A program made the position numbers and the translations under genes. From Flavobacterium hydrophilum (GTDB lineage Bacteria; Bacteroidota; Bacteroidia; Flavobacteriales; Flavobacteriaceae), in the NCBI RefSeq assembly GCF_003202405.1, contig NZ_QJHL01000001.1, forward strand, positions 1,612,001-1,676,000: a stretch of DNA of 64,000 nucleotides, in the 5' to 3' direction. Within the stretch, counting starts at the first letter, position 1. Every line of letters starts with the position of its first letter. This document shows positions 44,591 to 53,807 of this stretch, piece after piece. Below the pieces are notes generated by a model. It saw only the letters and a program-made list of their open reading frames with translations, was not told where the DNA came from and did no database searches.

Positions 44591-46783
44591 TTACAAAACA
44601 CATTCAAAAACCCCAATAACTTTCAAATACTCTAATTCATCATCTTTTAATTCAATTTCATAATATTCGGAATTAAAAGATAAAGGTTTTAAAGTAATTG
44701 TTTGATGATTCCATTGGTCGTTCTCAGTATTTTTTGTACTGTGATATTCTTTTACAGTATAGCCAGCACCAAAATCAGCATCTTGAATATTCATACTTTC
44801 TACTAATACGATCTTTCCATTTCTTGAGCCACCAGAATCTTTTTTAAACAAACAATATGAACCGTTTGGGATTATTTTATTCATGGATTCACCTTCAATT
44901 TTGCATACAAAATATCCTTCTTTTACCGCAATATTAAAAGGTAATTCAATCCATTCAAAATCAGAGTGTATTTGTAAATCACTGAAATTACCTGCGGCAG
45001 CAGTAATGTCAACTAACGGAACAGAATTTACATAAGGTTTTACTTCTTCAAATGGTATCATTCTAAAAGGAATTTCAGGTTGAAAAGTTTCAATATTTCC
45101 CTTTAAATAATTTCTTAGACCTTCATTGCAAGCATAAATAAACGTTCCTTTGATTCCTCTATACATTATTGTTTTATAGATATTGATAATATAAAGTCTT
45201 AAATCTTCTATATCATCTATTCCATTTTTTCCGTATTGATCGAAATACATACCTCGATCAATAACTATTTTTCCAGTATTTTTATCGTAATCAATTTCTC
45301 TACCAAATATAACTCCTGTATAATTCAAATCATATCCCTGAATAGTATGAATAGAACCTACTTCCTTAAAAGCATTAGGCGAATTAACCCAATCTTTTTC
45401 AGTCTTGTTCCATTGAAATTTTAAACCATTAATTTCAATATCAATAGCTTTTTTATTTTTTTTCGAAACCCATGGCCATGAATATCCAGCTATCAATCTG
45501 CTTAGACCATACAGAGTCTCCCTTTTACCGAGTTCGTCATATAAATCATTTAATGAATCAAAATTCATTAATTCGTAATCTCCGATTTTAAAAAATTCAT
45601 TGGTTTTTCTTTTTGTATGAAGCAATTCATCTACGAAAGAAATGTAATTATTTCCTCCTTTAACTCTCATTTGCGAAGTCAATTCAAGTTTTAGAGTTCT
45701 TTCATCATTCAAAAGACTGTCAAAGTGACTTTGATCAATGTCGGACGGTTTTACGGATTGCGCCGAATCATAGAAGAAAATTTGGTTTTTACTATTAGCG
45801 AATATCCAATCTAATTCATTCCCGCTATCATCTAATCCTAATTTTTGATTGTTCTTTCTAAAAGTCCCTAGCCAGCCAATATTTTTGTATTGTCTCAATC
45901 TATGAGCTTCGTCTACAATCAATAAATCATACTTTTCTTTTAGATTAAATGTTTGAGATGGACTAATAATCATTTTTTGATTCAAACCAGGGATTTTTTT
46001 GAAAACATTTCTCAAAGATACTCTCAACGAAGTCATTGCAATGACTAATCCGATTTTAGCATTTGGATATTTTGATTGAAAAGCCCTTATGTAGTTTATT
46101 TCCCTTAATTCATCATCATTGTATTCTTCCAGACCTGATTCTGAAACATCAGAATGCAACAATTTTATTAAGTAAGTAGCAAGTATAGTTTTACCCGTTC
46201 CAGCACTTCCTTTGATAAAAATTCGATTAGATTCCTTTACGCATAAACCATTTAGAATTTCAAGTACTGAATTGTACTGGTCTTCATTTAAAGCTTTGTA
46301 TGGTGAATATTTAAAAAGTTCAGAATTTTCAATTTCTGCAAGAGATTTGCTTACAATTTTCTTTTCAATAAGTTTATTCCATATTTCTTTGAAAAGATCT
46401 TTGTATAAATCTTGTTGGTAGTAGTTGTGGTTGATTAATCCATAATTTCCATTTTGAAGTTGATAAGTACCTTCAGAAGTTATGTATTGTATCAAATTAG
46501 ATTCAATATCTAAAGTAGCAGATTTATTGAATTTGTCACTTCCAATAATCGAAATTTTATTTAGAACACTAGACTTATTTGGATTACTAAGATGATTTTT
46601 AATTCTACTGTATGCGTTTGTAGATTCACCCACATAAGCAATACGTTGTGTCTCATTTTGAATAAAATAAACTAATGGCCATTGGTTTTTTACCCAAGGA
46701 TTTTGTTCTATTTTAGATAAGGAATTTTTATTAAAATCATATTGCTCAGAAACTTCAATAGACAGTCCAAATGATAAACTCAT
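44591..46783 (-). CDS. GIY-YIG nuclease / DUF2075 helicase / S24 peptidase fusion
   Basis: 730 residues with three active-looking parts. GIY-YIG (about 36-110): PLVYFI, YVGES, Arg 60 and Glu 94. DUF2075 superfamily-1 helicase/ATPase (about 165-590): Walker A GSAGTGKT at 192-199, DEAH at 291-294, FYDSAQSV, then SIHTIQGYDLNYTG and the YRGIKGTFIYAC block. A LexA/UmuD-type S24 domain (about 600-730): Ser 633 in EGESM and Lys 678 in TVKEY form the expected dyad. The set suggests an ATP-driven nucleic acid nuclease with a self-processing or DNA-damage-sensing tail. The start overlaps the MazG-like gene by 4 bases (ATGA). A defence role is inference. Confidence 0.85.
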   Translation of the reverse strand: MSLSFGLSIEVSEQYDFNKNSLSKIEQNPWVKNQWPLVYFIQNETQRIAYVGESTNAYSRIKNHLSNPNKSSVLNKISIIGSDKFNKSATLDIESNLIQYITSEGTYQLQNGNYGLINHNYYQQDLYKDLFKEIWNKLIEKKIVSKSLAEIENSELFKYSPYKALNEDQYNSVLEILNGLCVKESNRIFIKGSAGTGKTILATYLIKLLHSDVSESGLEEYNDDELREINYIRAFQSKYPNAKIGLVIAMTSLRVSLRNVFKKIPGLNQKMIISPSQTFNLKEKYDLLIVDEAHRLRQYKNIGWLGTFRKNNQKLGLDDSGNELDWIFANSKNQIFFYDSAQSVKPSDIDQSHFDSLLNDERTLKLELTSQMRVKGGNNYISFVDELLHTKRKTNEFFKIGDYELMNFDSLNDLYDELGKRETLYGLSRLIAGYSWPWVSKKNKKAIDIEINGLKFQWNKTEKDWVNSPNAFKEVGSIHTIQGYDLNYTGVIFGREIDYDKNTGKIVIDRGMYFDQYGKNGIDDIEDLRLYIINIYKTIMYRGIKGTFIYACNEGLRNYLKGNIETFQPEIPFRMIPFEEVKPYVNSVPLVDITAAAGNFSDLQIHSDFEWIELPFNIAVKEGYFVCKIEGESMNKIIPNGSYCLFKKDSGGSRNGKIVLVESMNIQDADFGAGYTVKEYHSTKNTENDQWNHQTITLKPLSFNSEYYEIELKDDELEYLKVIGVFECVL

Positions 46784-47118
46784 AGTTCGTTATATTTCTT
46801 AGCTGTTCCTTTTGCCTTATCAATAGGATATTTTAAAGCATTCTTTTTAATCTTCTCTGAGAGAATATCAAAAACATCTAAGTTATGTTTTTCAGCGAGC
46901 AAAAAAGTAAAGGAAAGGATGTCAGCAATTTCTTCTTTTAAACGGTCTTTATTGATGTTTTCAACTTCATCATCTTTTTTCCATAAAAAAAGCTCATTTA
47001 ATTCAGATGCTTCAAGTGAAATAGCCAAAGCTAAATTTTTTGAGTCATGAAATTGTTCCCAATCCCTATCATTTCTAAATTGAATTAATTCTTGAATGAT
47101 TTTATTGTACTTATCCAT
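46780..47118 (-). CDS. MazG-like nucleotide pyrophosphohydrolase
   Basis: 112 residues, all helical. The metal-binding motif is SLEASELNELF (about 33-43) with the second pair in KEEIADILSF (about 63-72), as in small MazG/RS21-C6 enzymes that cut NTPs to NMP and pyrophosphate. It overlaps the helicase fusion by 4 bases, so translation is coupled. Lowering nucleotide pools or destroying modified dNTPs would fit an antiphage partner. Confidence 0.88.
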   Translation of the reverse strand: MDKYNKIIQELIQFRNDRDWEQFHDSKNLALAISLEASELNELFLWKKDDEVENINKDRLKEEIADILSFTFLLAEKHNLDVFDILSEKIKKNALKYPIDKAKGTAKKYNEL

Positions 47119-47263
47119 AACATTTGTTTTGTATCAAATTAATTAAAAAACATTCATTAATCAAAGGATTACCAATTGTTATTTTTTCTAAAACTTCTAA
47201 GGATCTGCGTTTAAAACTATTAAATTATTCAGAGATTATTTTTAAAACAAAAAATCATTCGTT

Positions 47264-48691
47264 TTAGCTTATAGTTATTTCTCTAATTCTGTCAGTTAAG
47301 AATTTCTCTGTGAATCCTGTATTCCAATTATCATAATTTTGTAACAGTTGAATAATATCATTGTCTACAAGAGGGATAATTAAGCCTCTATCATCTCGAT
47401 AAGTATCTTTACATCTATCCATAAATAACTGGAAATCATCAATATGTCGACAAATAATAAATCCAACTTTTCCTCTATTTACCGAAAAACGACCGCTAAT
47501 TTGATCTAATTCAGGATTTACTATATCTCGACTGTAATTTTTACATTCAATAAATATAAATGGACATGATATTTTAAAGTTTTCCGATAATCGATAAAAA
47601 ATTCCACTTTCTGCTGCATTGTCAAAAGTAATATCTATTCGTTTTCTTCCGTTGTGAATTTCTTTTTCTTTTATTGGATTTATTAAATGAGGATAAAAGA
47701 TTAATTCCAAAATCCCAATAATGATATTATGAAAATCTGAAGCACACTTATTTCCAGAAGGAATTGATTGAAGTTTAATTATTAAATCTTGTCTAATTTT
47801 GGTAATATCAATATCGGTGATTTCAATATTTGTTAGAGAATTAATGTTAGTTTTATCTTTGAATTGCTCTAAAACCTCTGGATGCTCAAGGGTAAAACGT
47901 CGTAGAAAATTTTTTGATTGAGGATTGAATTCTTTAATGCTTTTTTTTGTAACAAAATGAGCTCCGCTATTTTTTCTTTGAACCAAGGCAGTATTTAATC
48001 TTAAGTTCTCATTTTGAAGATATTCTAAAACAAAATGATTGTAATATTTATCAGGAGTATAGCCTTTGCAAAATGACACTATTCCTTTTGGTACTAGCAA
48101 AATTTTATGCTCCTCTATTACAAGCATTTCTGTATGTTCAATTTCCCATTCATTTGATCTTCTATTCCAGAAATATCCAGATGAAACGCTTGGCAATAAT
48201 GGAATATTATGAAGTTTGCATTGGTTTTGGGTATAGATAATTAAATGATTAGTAATTATATTAGTGGTCATATCTGATAATTTATCTTTTCCAAAATTAT
48301 CGACGAATAAAATATTATCTTCAATATCTTGAATTAATCCTGTTTGAATAGCTCTACTTTTTAACAAGCTATCATAAATTTTATCAGTATCTTGATTCCC
48401 GACCCCGCGCCCTCTTGGATTGCCAATAGACATTCCTAAACAAGTCGAGTTTGGCTCATGGAGATGGTCGAATAGTTCTTTAGCTTCATCTTCATTTCCG
48501 CCTCTAATTAGGTCAATTACTCTTTGAAAAAAACTTCTTAATGTTAGGGTAGCGTCAATTGACCAATTATCTTGTTTTTTACCTAAAAAGAATGGATCTA
48601 AAAAGAGAGGTAGATCTTCATTAGTATCTATATCAACAAAATCAAGTTCAGCTTGAGATTTATTTAGGTTGTAAATTTTGCTTATTTTCAT
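47264..48691 (-). CDS. PD-(D/E)XK nuclease-like protein
   Basis: 475 residues. The first about 320 residues match no domain I know (start MKISKIYNLNKSQAELDFVDI). The C-terminal part carries a restriction-endonuclease-like core: Asp 353 in RKRIDITFD, Glu 382 and Lys 384 in FIECKNY, then a conserved Gln/Gly-rich helix (LDQISGRFSVNRGKVGFIIC), like Mrr-type nucleases. It is 16 bases downstream of the 308-residue gene and likely co-transcribed with it. Restriction or defence is the most plausible role; no methylase is nearby. Confidence 0.7.
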   Translation of the reverse strand: MKISKIYNLNKSQAELDFVDIDTNEDLPLFLDPFFLGKKQDNWSIDATLTLRSFFQRVIDLIRGGNEDEAKELFDHLHEPNSTCLGMSIGNPRGRGVGNQDTDKIYDSLLKSRAIQTGLIQDIEDNILFVDNFGKDKLSDMTTNIITNHLIIYTQNQCKLHNIPLLPSVSSGYFWNRRSNEWEIEHTEMLVIEEHKILLVPKGIVSFCKGYTPDKYYNHFVLEYLQNENLRLNTALVQRKNSGAHFVTKKSIKEFNPQSKNFLRRFTLEHPEVLEQFKDKTNINSLTNIEITDIDITKIRQDLIIKLQSIPSGNKCASDFHNIIIGILELIFYPHLINPIKEKEIHNGRKRIDITFDNAAESGIFYRLSENFKISCPFIFIECKNYSRDIVNPELDQISGRFSVNRGKVGFIICRHIDDFQLFMDRCKDTYRDDRGLIIPLVDNDIIQLLQNYDNWNTGFTEKFLTDRIREITIS

Positions 48692-48707
48692 AATTTAGGA
48701 TGCTTTT

Positions 48708-49634
48708 TTATCTTTTTTCAATCAAAGCCTGATACATTATAAAACGTAAATATTCAGTTGTTTCAATGTCTTCATTAGCTAATAATTCAATCTTTTTAAA
48801 GACATTCAAAAGTTCGATTATATTTGAAACAGTATTATTCGTTAATTCCCTTAAGATTTCCGTTTTATATCTTTTTATTTCTTCACTTTTTGCTTTTTCA
48901 ACTTTTCTTTTTATTAAAAATTTTATTTGTTCAGGATTTTTTATCTCTGATATTTTTGAAATATCATCGAACAATTCTTTATGAACTTTTTCAGAATTTT
49001 TGATATTATCTAATTCTTCAATAGCCGTTTTTGGAACTTGATTGTGTTTAATAGATAAAATTTTTGATTTTATTTCATGAGGTTTTATAAATAATTCTTT
49101 TTCGAGGTTTTTATAGGTAAAAATTATTGAGCACACTCCTGAAAACTTTAATGCTTCCCTTTTTATTTCATCATTGGATATTTCGATAATATTTTTTACT
49201 GACCCAACTTTTTTTAAGATAGTCACTTCTGAGCTTTCAAAAAACATTCTAATAAAAGATTCATTATACTCACATAGTTTTAAATCATATGTAACTTCTC
49301 CCTTCTTCATTTCATTGTGAAGAGTAACCAAGCCAACGAGGATAGCAATATTATTATCATAATTATGATAATTACTTAATGAAATTATAGCACGCAAATA
49401 AAAAACATCTTCTGTCCTATCATGTAATATTCTGTACCTCTTAGTTGTTTGATGTATGCTTTTTAGCAAGTTAAGATTAGTAGTTACAATATCTTTATAA
49501 CCTTTACTAATTAATTTTGATGCATACTTATCCATTTGGAAAAGACCAGAAAAAAAATCTCTTTGTGCGGAATAAATTGGTGTTGTGGAAATTTCGTTTA
49601 ATTTCAAGTGTCTTGTCCTGAAATAGCTATACAC
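48708..49634 (-). pseudogene. Unknown partner gene, 5' end removed by IS insertion
   Basis: The frame encodes 308 residues, but the first eight or nine (from GTG at 49634) are encoded by the end of the insertion element. Native sequence starts near HLKLNEIS at about 49608. The body is helical with a Lys/Glu-rich C-terminal half and no recognised domain. A stop in the IS at 49640-49638 closes the frame upstream. I see no matching 5' part beyond the element, so the gene has lost its true start, though a fused start could still allow expression with its nuclease partner. Confidence 0.6.
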
Positions 49635-49647
49635 AATTCACGAGTGT

Positions 49648-50193
49648 ATGGAACACAAGAAACAGGAAGTTTATGCTCCCCGGGATCGTAAGCAAAGTCA
49701 TTATGACAAAAGATTGATTTTAAGAGTTGTAAAGGAAGTGGAAGCAGGTCTTCCGCGCAATGAAGCCAACCGTATTTACGAATTAGGCAAAAGTTGCCTT
49801 TATAATTGGATGCGTAAATATGGTTCTATGGACTATCAGCAAAACGTTAAACGAAAAAGCTATACTAACCTGCAAAAGCGTACTATTGTAACAGCCATAG
49901 AGCAAGGCCGGATGAGTATAAAAGAGGCGCAAACTGCCTATGGTGTAAAAAATGAAAAAATAATCCGGAACTGGCTGGCTCAATACAAAGCGGAAAAAGT
50001 CGAACTTTGTATTATAACCGAACCAGTAATGGCTAAAAAAACCAAACCATTCATCACTGCACAAGCTGAAGCTCTACAAAAAGCATTAGAAGAAGCAGAA
50101 CTGAAAATCAAGGCACTCAACACGCTAATTGATGTAGCCGAGGAGCAGCTTAAAATTGACATCAGAAAAAAGTCTGGTGCCAGGCAGTCCTGA
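49648..50193 (+). CDS. IS3-family transposase OrfA
   Basis: 181 residues. It has two helix-turn-helix units (RLILRVVKEVEAGLPRNEAN and TAIEQGRMSIKEAQTAYGVK) and a C-terminal leucine-rich helix, the usual DNA-binding half of the transposase. Near its end the heptamer A AAA AAG (50166-50172) would let ribosomes slip -1 into orfB. It ends 2 bases before the orfB ATG. Confidence 0.92.
   Translation: MEHKKQEVYAPRDRKQSHYDKRLILRVVKEVEAGLPRNEANRIYELGKSCLYNWMRKYGSMDYQQNVKRKSYTNLQKRTIVTAIEQGRMSIKEAQTAYGVKNEKIIRNWLAQYKAEKVELCIITEPVMAKKTKPFITAQAEALQKALEEAELKIKALNTLIDVAEEQLKIDIRKKSGARQS
50166..50172 (+). promoter_or_regulatory. -1 ribosomal frameshift heptamer
   Basis: A AAA AAG in the orfA frame (AGA AAA AAG). 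The -1 frame is open from here through GTC TGG TGC into orfB without a stop, so an OrfAB fusion can be made. Confidence 0.75.
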
Positions 50194-50195
50194 AA

Positions 50196-51098
50196 ATGAA
50201 ACATGACTATTCCAGATTAGGGATAGGTGTGTTATGCAGACTGTTTGGCAAAACAAGACATGCGTACTATGACGCTTTATGGCGAAAAGAAAACAGCCTG
50301 GTCAGGGAAGATATAATTCTTCAGCAAGTCATTGCAGTGCGTAATGATCTGCCAAGGATTGGCACCCGCAAACTGCACTATCTTCTACAATCCTCATTGG
50401 AATCACACAAGATAAAAATAGGCAGGGATTATCTTTTTGATCTGCTTTCAGAGCATAAATTATTGGTGAGACAACGTAAAAGGAAGGCAGTCACAACCAA
50501 CTCAAGACATTGGATGCGTAAGTACAGCAATTTAATAAGGGACATGTCTGTAATAAGGCCTGAACAGGTTTGGGTAAGTGATATCACTTATATAAGACTA
50601 ATAAACCAATGGGGTTATTTAAGTTTAATTACCGATGCTTATTCCCGAAAGATTATAGGATATTGTTTTCGTAATGACCTGATGGCAGAAGGATGTATTG
50701 AAGCATTAGAAATGGCTTTAAAGAATAGGATGTATCATGAACCAATTATTCACCATTCAGATAGAGGTTCTCAATATTGCTCTCACCAGTATGTGAATCT
50801 GTTGCATAAAAATGCTATTGGAATCAGCATGACTGAAAATGGGGATCCTTATGAAAATGCTTTGGCGGAACGCGTAAACGGAATCATCAAGACTGAGTTC
50901 AATCTTCATGGTAGCCAGTTGGGTTTTGAACAAACCTATAATCAAATAAAGAAAAGTATTAAAGTTTATAATGAAATCAGACCACATTCAAGTTGTGATT
51001 ACCTAACCCCAAATCAAGCTCATTTGCAATCAGAGAACTTGAAGAAGCGATGGAAGAATTATAATAAAAAATTTAGCCATGAAAAAACAGCTGTATAG
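50196..51098 (+). CDS. IS3-family transposase OrfB (DDE integrase)
   Basis: 300 residues: an HTH_21-like N-terminal part (RKLHYLLQSSLESHKIKIGR) and an rve integrase core with the DDE triad: Asp in WVSDITYIRL, Asp in HHSDRGSQYC and Glu in ENALAERVNGIIKTE. Intact. It is in the -1 frame relative to orfA and probably made mainly as the OrfAB fusion. Confidence 0.95.
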   Translation: MKHDYSRLGIGVLCRLFGKTRHAYYDALWRKENSLVREDIILQQVIAVRNDLPRIGTRKLHYLLQSSLESHKIKIGRDYLFDLLSEHKLLVRQRKRKAVTTNSRHWMRKYSNLIRDMSVIRPEQVWVSDITYIRLINQWGYLSLITDAYSRKIIGYCFRNDLMAEGCIEALEMALKNRMYHEPIIHHSDRGSQYCSHQYVNLLHKNAIGISMTENGDPYENALAERVNGIIKTEFNLHGSQLGFEQTYNQIKKSIKVYNEIRPHSSCDYLTPNQAHLQSENLKKRWKNYNKKFSHEKTAV

Positions 51099-51520
51099 TA
51101 AGTTTAGGATTAAGAATTATATTTGTATAGCTATAACAGGATTTATTTAATAATCTGTATAGTTATTTTAGGACGACACAGTATAGTTATTTTAGGACGG
51201 CACACATGTTAGGCAAAGGCATAGATAAAGCATGGATAGTGTATGAATAGTGCATGAAATAAAACACCAAAAATTTTAAAAGATATCGTAAGAAGTAAGG
51301 GAATGATTTTAAAAAATATTAAATACATCTTATAAAAAAATTGCCCATAGCCCCGATAAAGGCGGTATCTCCCGATTTAGAAAAACAAGGCTTTTTGCCG
51401 TAGTTTTTTCTTGATCGGGAATATAGCGGACAGCAGGAACAGCTTCTAATAAAAAACAGTCATGTCTTTTGCAATGTTTTTAGAATTTCTTTGTAAATGT
51501 CGATGCTTACATGCTATGTT
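51099..51520. other. IS right end and intergenic repeat
   Basis: This 422-base stretch holds the doubled IS right end (to 51204), about 140 bases without features, and a repeat element at 51348-51458. Confidence 0.6.
51348..51458. repeat. Flavobacterium intergenic repeat, copy 1
   Basis: Contains TAGCCCCGATAAAGGCGG, an inverted pair TCCCGAT ... GATCGGGA around an A/T-rich loop, then AGCGGACAGCAGGAACAG and TTCTAATAAAAAA. It closely matches 53221-53356, so the ATPase gene between them is bracketed by direct repeats. Confidence 0.8.
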
Positions 51521-52969
51521 TTAGTATGATGTATTTTTCATTTTTAAAGTATTCTCACCGATATTGTAAGCATATAATGCTGATGGTACAAAAGAGAAAC
51601 GTAAATCACCAATTTCTTTGACTCCCTCTTTATCTATAGAGGTAACCAGTGTGCTTTTAAAATCATTAGCCTTACAAAATTGGATAAGGCTGTTTAACTC
51701 TTGCGGTTTGTCAAAATATCGATTACTCCATTTAATTTCGATTGCCCATAGCGGCTTAAATTTTCTATCGTCCAACAACACTAAATCCACTTCTCCTTCT
51801 TTTTTATCTTTCCATCTTGCATAGGTTAGATCTAGATTCTCTCTATGCATCCATTGAGATAAAATAGCCGTTTCTACCATATTTCCCATTTCGCTGTCTG
51901 TTTCAGAAATTGGCGAGAACAAAGCTGTTATTAGTGAAGGATTGGTTAAATATACTTTAAAACTTGTTACTCTCTTTAATCGTTTTGCATTAATATCTAC
52001 TTTGTTCAATACTTTAATTAAAAAGGCTGACTCTAAATATTCCAGGTATTTCTTTAAGGTATCCTTAATAATTCCACTTTCCTTAGACATTGTTTCATAT
52101 GAAAATTCATTACCTGTATTATAGGCTATGTAAGTGAAGAAGCGATTCAGTTCCTGAACATCTTTAATGCCGTAAAGACTTGGTAAATCTCTTAAAAGCA
52201 CCTTGTCAACTATATCATTTTTGACATATCTTCCCATATCGCTTTGTATTTTTTCAGACAAAACAACCTCAGGGTAACCTCCAAAATTAAGGTAATTAAT
52301 GAATTCTCTATTTAATGCTTTTATGTCATGTGTTACTGCATATGGTATTTTGAGATTTGCATAATCTATTTCACCTTTCAGTATCAAATGATTCATGTTT
52401 TTTAAATGAATATATTCCTGAAAAGTAAGTGGTGGTAACATAAAGTCAGTAAATCTTCCTGCTCCACTTTCTGTACTGTGCCACCTTAAGGCAGCTGCGG
52501 CAGAGCCGGAGACTATAAATTTTGTATCAGGATATGAATCTACTAATACTTTTAAATGCCTTTCCCAATCTTTTAAGTACTGTACTTCATCAAAAAAAAC
52601 ATAACAACCTTCTAAGTTTTGTAATTTAACAGCATCTTTACATAACAGTAATATATCTTCTAAACTTAAATTAAGATAAAGAGGATTGTCTATACCAACA
52701 AAAAATATTTTTTGCGGATTAACTTCGTCTTTAATTAATTGATCTATAGAATGAAACATCATTACAGTTTTACCAACACGTCGGGGTCCCATTAAGACAA
52801 CAGCTCTACGTATATCTTTTTCTTTGACAAAAGGATAAAACAAGTCAAAATAAAGCCTTTTCTGCATATCCTGATAAGCTGAATGGACTTCTTTAGACAC
52901 CCACCACGGATTTTCGTAATGTAGCCTTTCGATAATTTTCTCAGTCGGAATAATACTTGAAATTTTCAT
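51521..52969 (-). CDS. AAA_14/DUF4143 ATPase with nuclease-like C-terminus
   Basis: 482 residues from ATG 52969. The 13 codons upstream overlap a -7 box (TATTTTTG, 53003-52996), so that longer start is unlikely. Walker A is GPRRVGKT, Walker B CYVFFDEVQYL, with sensor segment FIVSGSAAAALRW. The DUF4143 part contains GEVDLVLLDD and AIEIKWS, a D-ExK pattern typical of the restriction-endonuclease-like fold of this family. Such ATPases are common accessory genes with no firm function, possibly defence or toxin-related. It is monocistronic. Confidence 0.88.
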   Translation of the reverse strand: MKISSIIPTEKIIERLHYENPWWVSKEVHSAYQDMQKRLYFDLFYPFVKEKDIRRAVVLMGPRRVGKTVMMFHSIDQLIKDEVNPQKIFFVGIDNPLYLNLSLEDILLLCKDAVKLQNLEGCYVFFDEVQYLKDWERHLKVLVDSYPDTKFIVSGSAAAALRWHSTESGAGRFTDFMLPPLTFQEYIHLKNMNHLILKGEIDYANLKIPYAVTHDIKALNREFINYLNFGGYPEVVLSEKIQSDMGRYVKNDIVDKVLLRDLPSLYGIKDVQELNRFFTYIAYNTGNEFSYETMSKESGIIKDTLKKYLEYLESAFLIKVLNKVDINAKRLKRVTSFKVYLTNPSLITALFSPISETDSEMGNMVETAILSQWMHRENLDLTYARWKDKKEGEVDLVLLDDRKFKPLWAIEIKWSNRYFDKPQELNSLIQFCKANDFKSTLVTSIDKEGVKEIGDLRFSFVPSALYAYNIGENTLKMKNTSY

Positions 52970-53220
52970 AAATACTCTTATTTCTGTAAAAATAGCAAAA
53001 ATAAGCATAATTAAAACTATCTATTTTCTATTTTTTGCCTTAAATAAGAAAAAAAGATCAGCTTTGAAGTCTTATTAGATGTATAAACATTCTCATGTTA
53101 TTAAAAAAGATGGCTATTTTAATACTCAATCTGCCGTTGAGTAAGCTGTTCGGAAATCCCGAATAACCACATTTTTGATTAATTCTCCCTAATTCAAAAT
53201 GTTTTTGAACCCAGACTTCA

Positions 53221-53356
53221 CAGCCCTGATCAAAGCGGCATCTCCCGATTTAGAAAAACAAGGCTTTTGCCGTAGTTTTTTCTTGATCGGGAATATAACG
53301 GACAGCAGGACACGAGCGATAGCGACTGACGAAGTAAACAGCTCCTAATAAAAAAA
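53221..53356. repeat. Flavobacterium intergenic repeat, copy 2
   Basis: Same element as 51348-51458, with the TCCCGAT/GATCGGGA pair, but carrying an extra segment CACGAGCGATAGCGACTGAC between the ACAGCAGGA and GCTCCTAATAAAA blocks. Confidence 0.8.
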
Positions 53357-53387
53357 CGAGACTCTCTCTAAAAGAAAAAATCTCGTT
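53349..53387 (-). terminator. Terminator of the kai operon
   Basis: On the minus strand AACGAGA pairs with TCTCGTT, followed by TTTTT, 17 bases after the response-regulator stop. A closely similar hairpin is at 62640-62673. Confidence 0.75.
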
Positions 53388-53403
53388 CACCTATTATTAT
53401 TTT

Positions 53404-53805
53404 TTAATCTGAAATAATACTCAGAATCGTGTTTGGGATTTCGGCGAAAGCTTCGAAAGAGTAGGGCTTTATGAGATACCCTTTTACGCCCAGTACATCG
53501 CATTTTTGTTTGTATGACGGGTTTATGCTCGTGGAATAGACAAAGCAGGGGATACTTTTAAGTTTGTTGTGCTTTAAAATTTCCTGTAGCGCCTCAATGC
53601 CGTTGAGTATGGGCATGTTGATATCTGTCAGGATTACATCGGGGGTTTCGTTTGCAGTATCTTTTAGGAAATTCAGCAGTTCTTCGCCATTGGCTACGAG
53701 GCTTACTTTTCCAAACTCCGGATTGTTGTTGAAAGTTTCGAAGATTACGTCTGCATCATCATTATCGTCTTCGGCAATTATGATATGTAGCTTTTTTTGA
53801 GGCAT
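53404..53805 (-). CDS. Single-domain response regulator (Rcp1-like)
   Basis: 133 residues, receiver domain only. The acidic pocket is IIAEDDNDD (about 11-18), the phosphoacceptor Asp is in VILTDINMP (about residue 61), Ser/Thr in YSTS and the conserved Lys in LIKPYS. The N-x-D-D extension is typical of Rcp1-type regulators paired with PAS kinases. It lies 2 bases after the kinase gene. With no output domain it must act by protein contact or phosphotransfer. Confidence 0.93.
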   Translation of the reverse strand: MPQKKLHIIIAEDDNDDADVIFETFNNNPEFGKVSLVANGEELLNFLKDTANETPDVILTDINMPILNGIEALQEILKHNKLKSIPCFVYSTSINPSYKQKCDVLGVKGYLIKPYSFEAFAEIPNTILSIISD

Positions 53806-53807
53806 TC

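Larger units (their letters stand above)
49609..51204 (+). mobile_element. IS3-family insertion sequence with duplicated right end
   Basis: The left terminal repeat TGTCTTGTCCTGAAATAG starts at 49609. The matching right end (ATTTTAGGACGACACA, ending 51180) is followed directly by a second, near-identical right end (ATTTTAGGACGGCACA, ending 51204). It carries orfA and orfB with a -1 slippery site. The flanking bases do not form a target duplication (left tcaag; right gtata or catgt), which points to rearrangement after insertion. Confidence 0.85.
53009..53403. other. Intergenic region with repeat and terminator
   Basis: 395 bases. It holds the second repeat copy (53221-53356) and the response regulator's terminator. 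The first 200 bases show nothing recognisable. Confidence 0.6.

Noticed and set aside
51521..53008. Treating the AAA_14/DUF4143 gene as part of the IS element
   Set aside because: It lies outside both right terminal repeats and has its own promoter.
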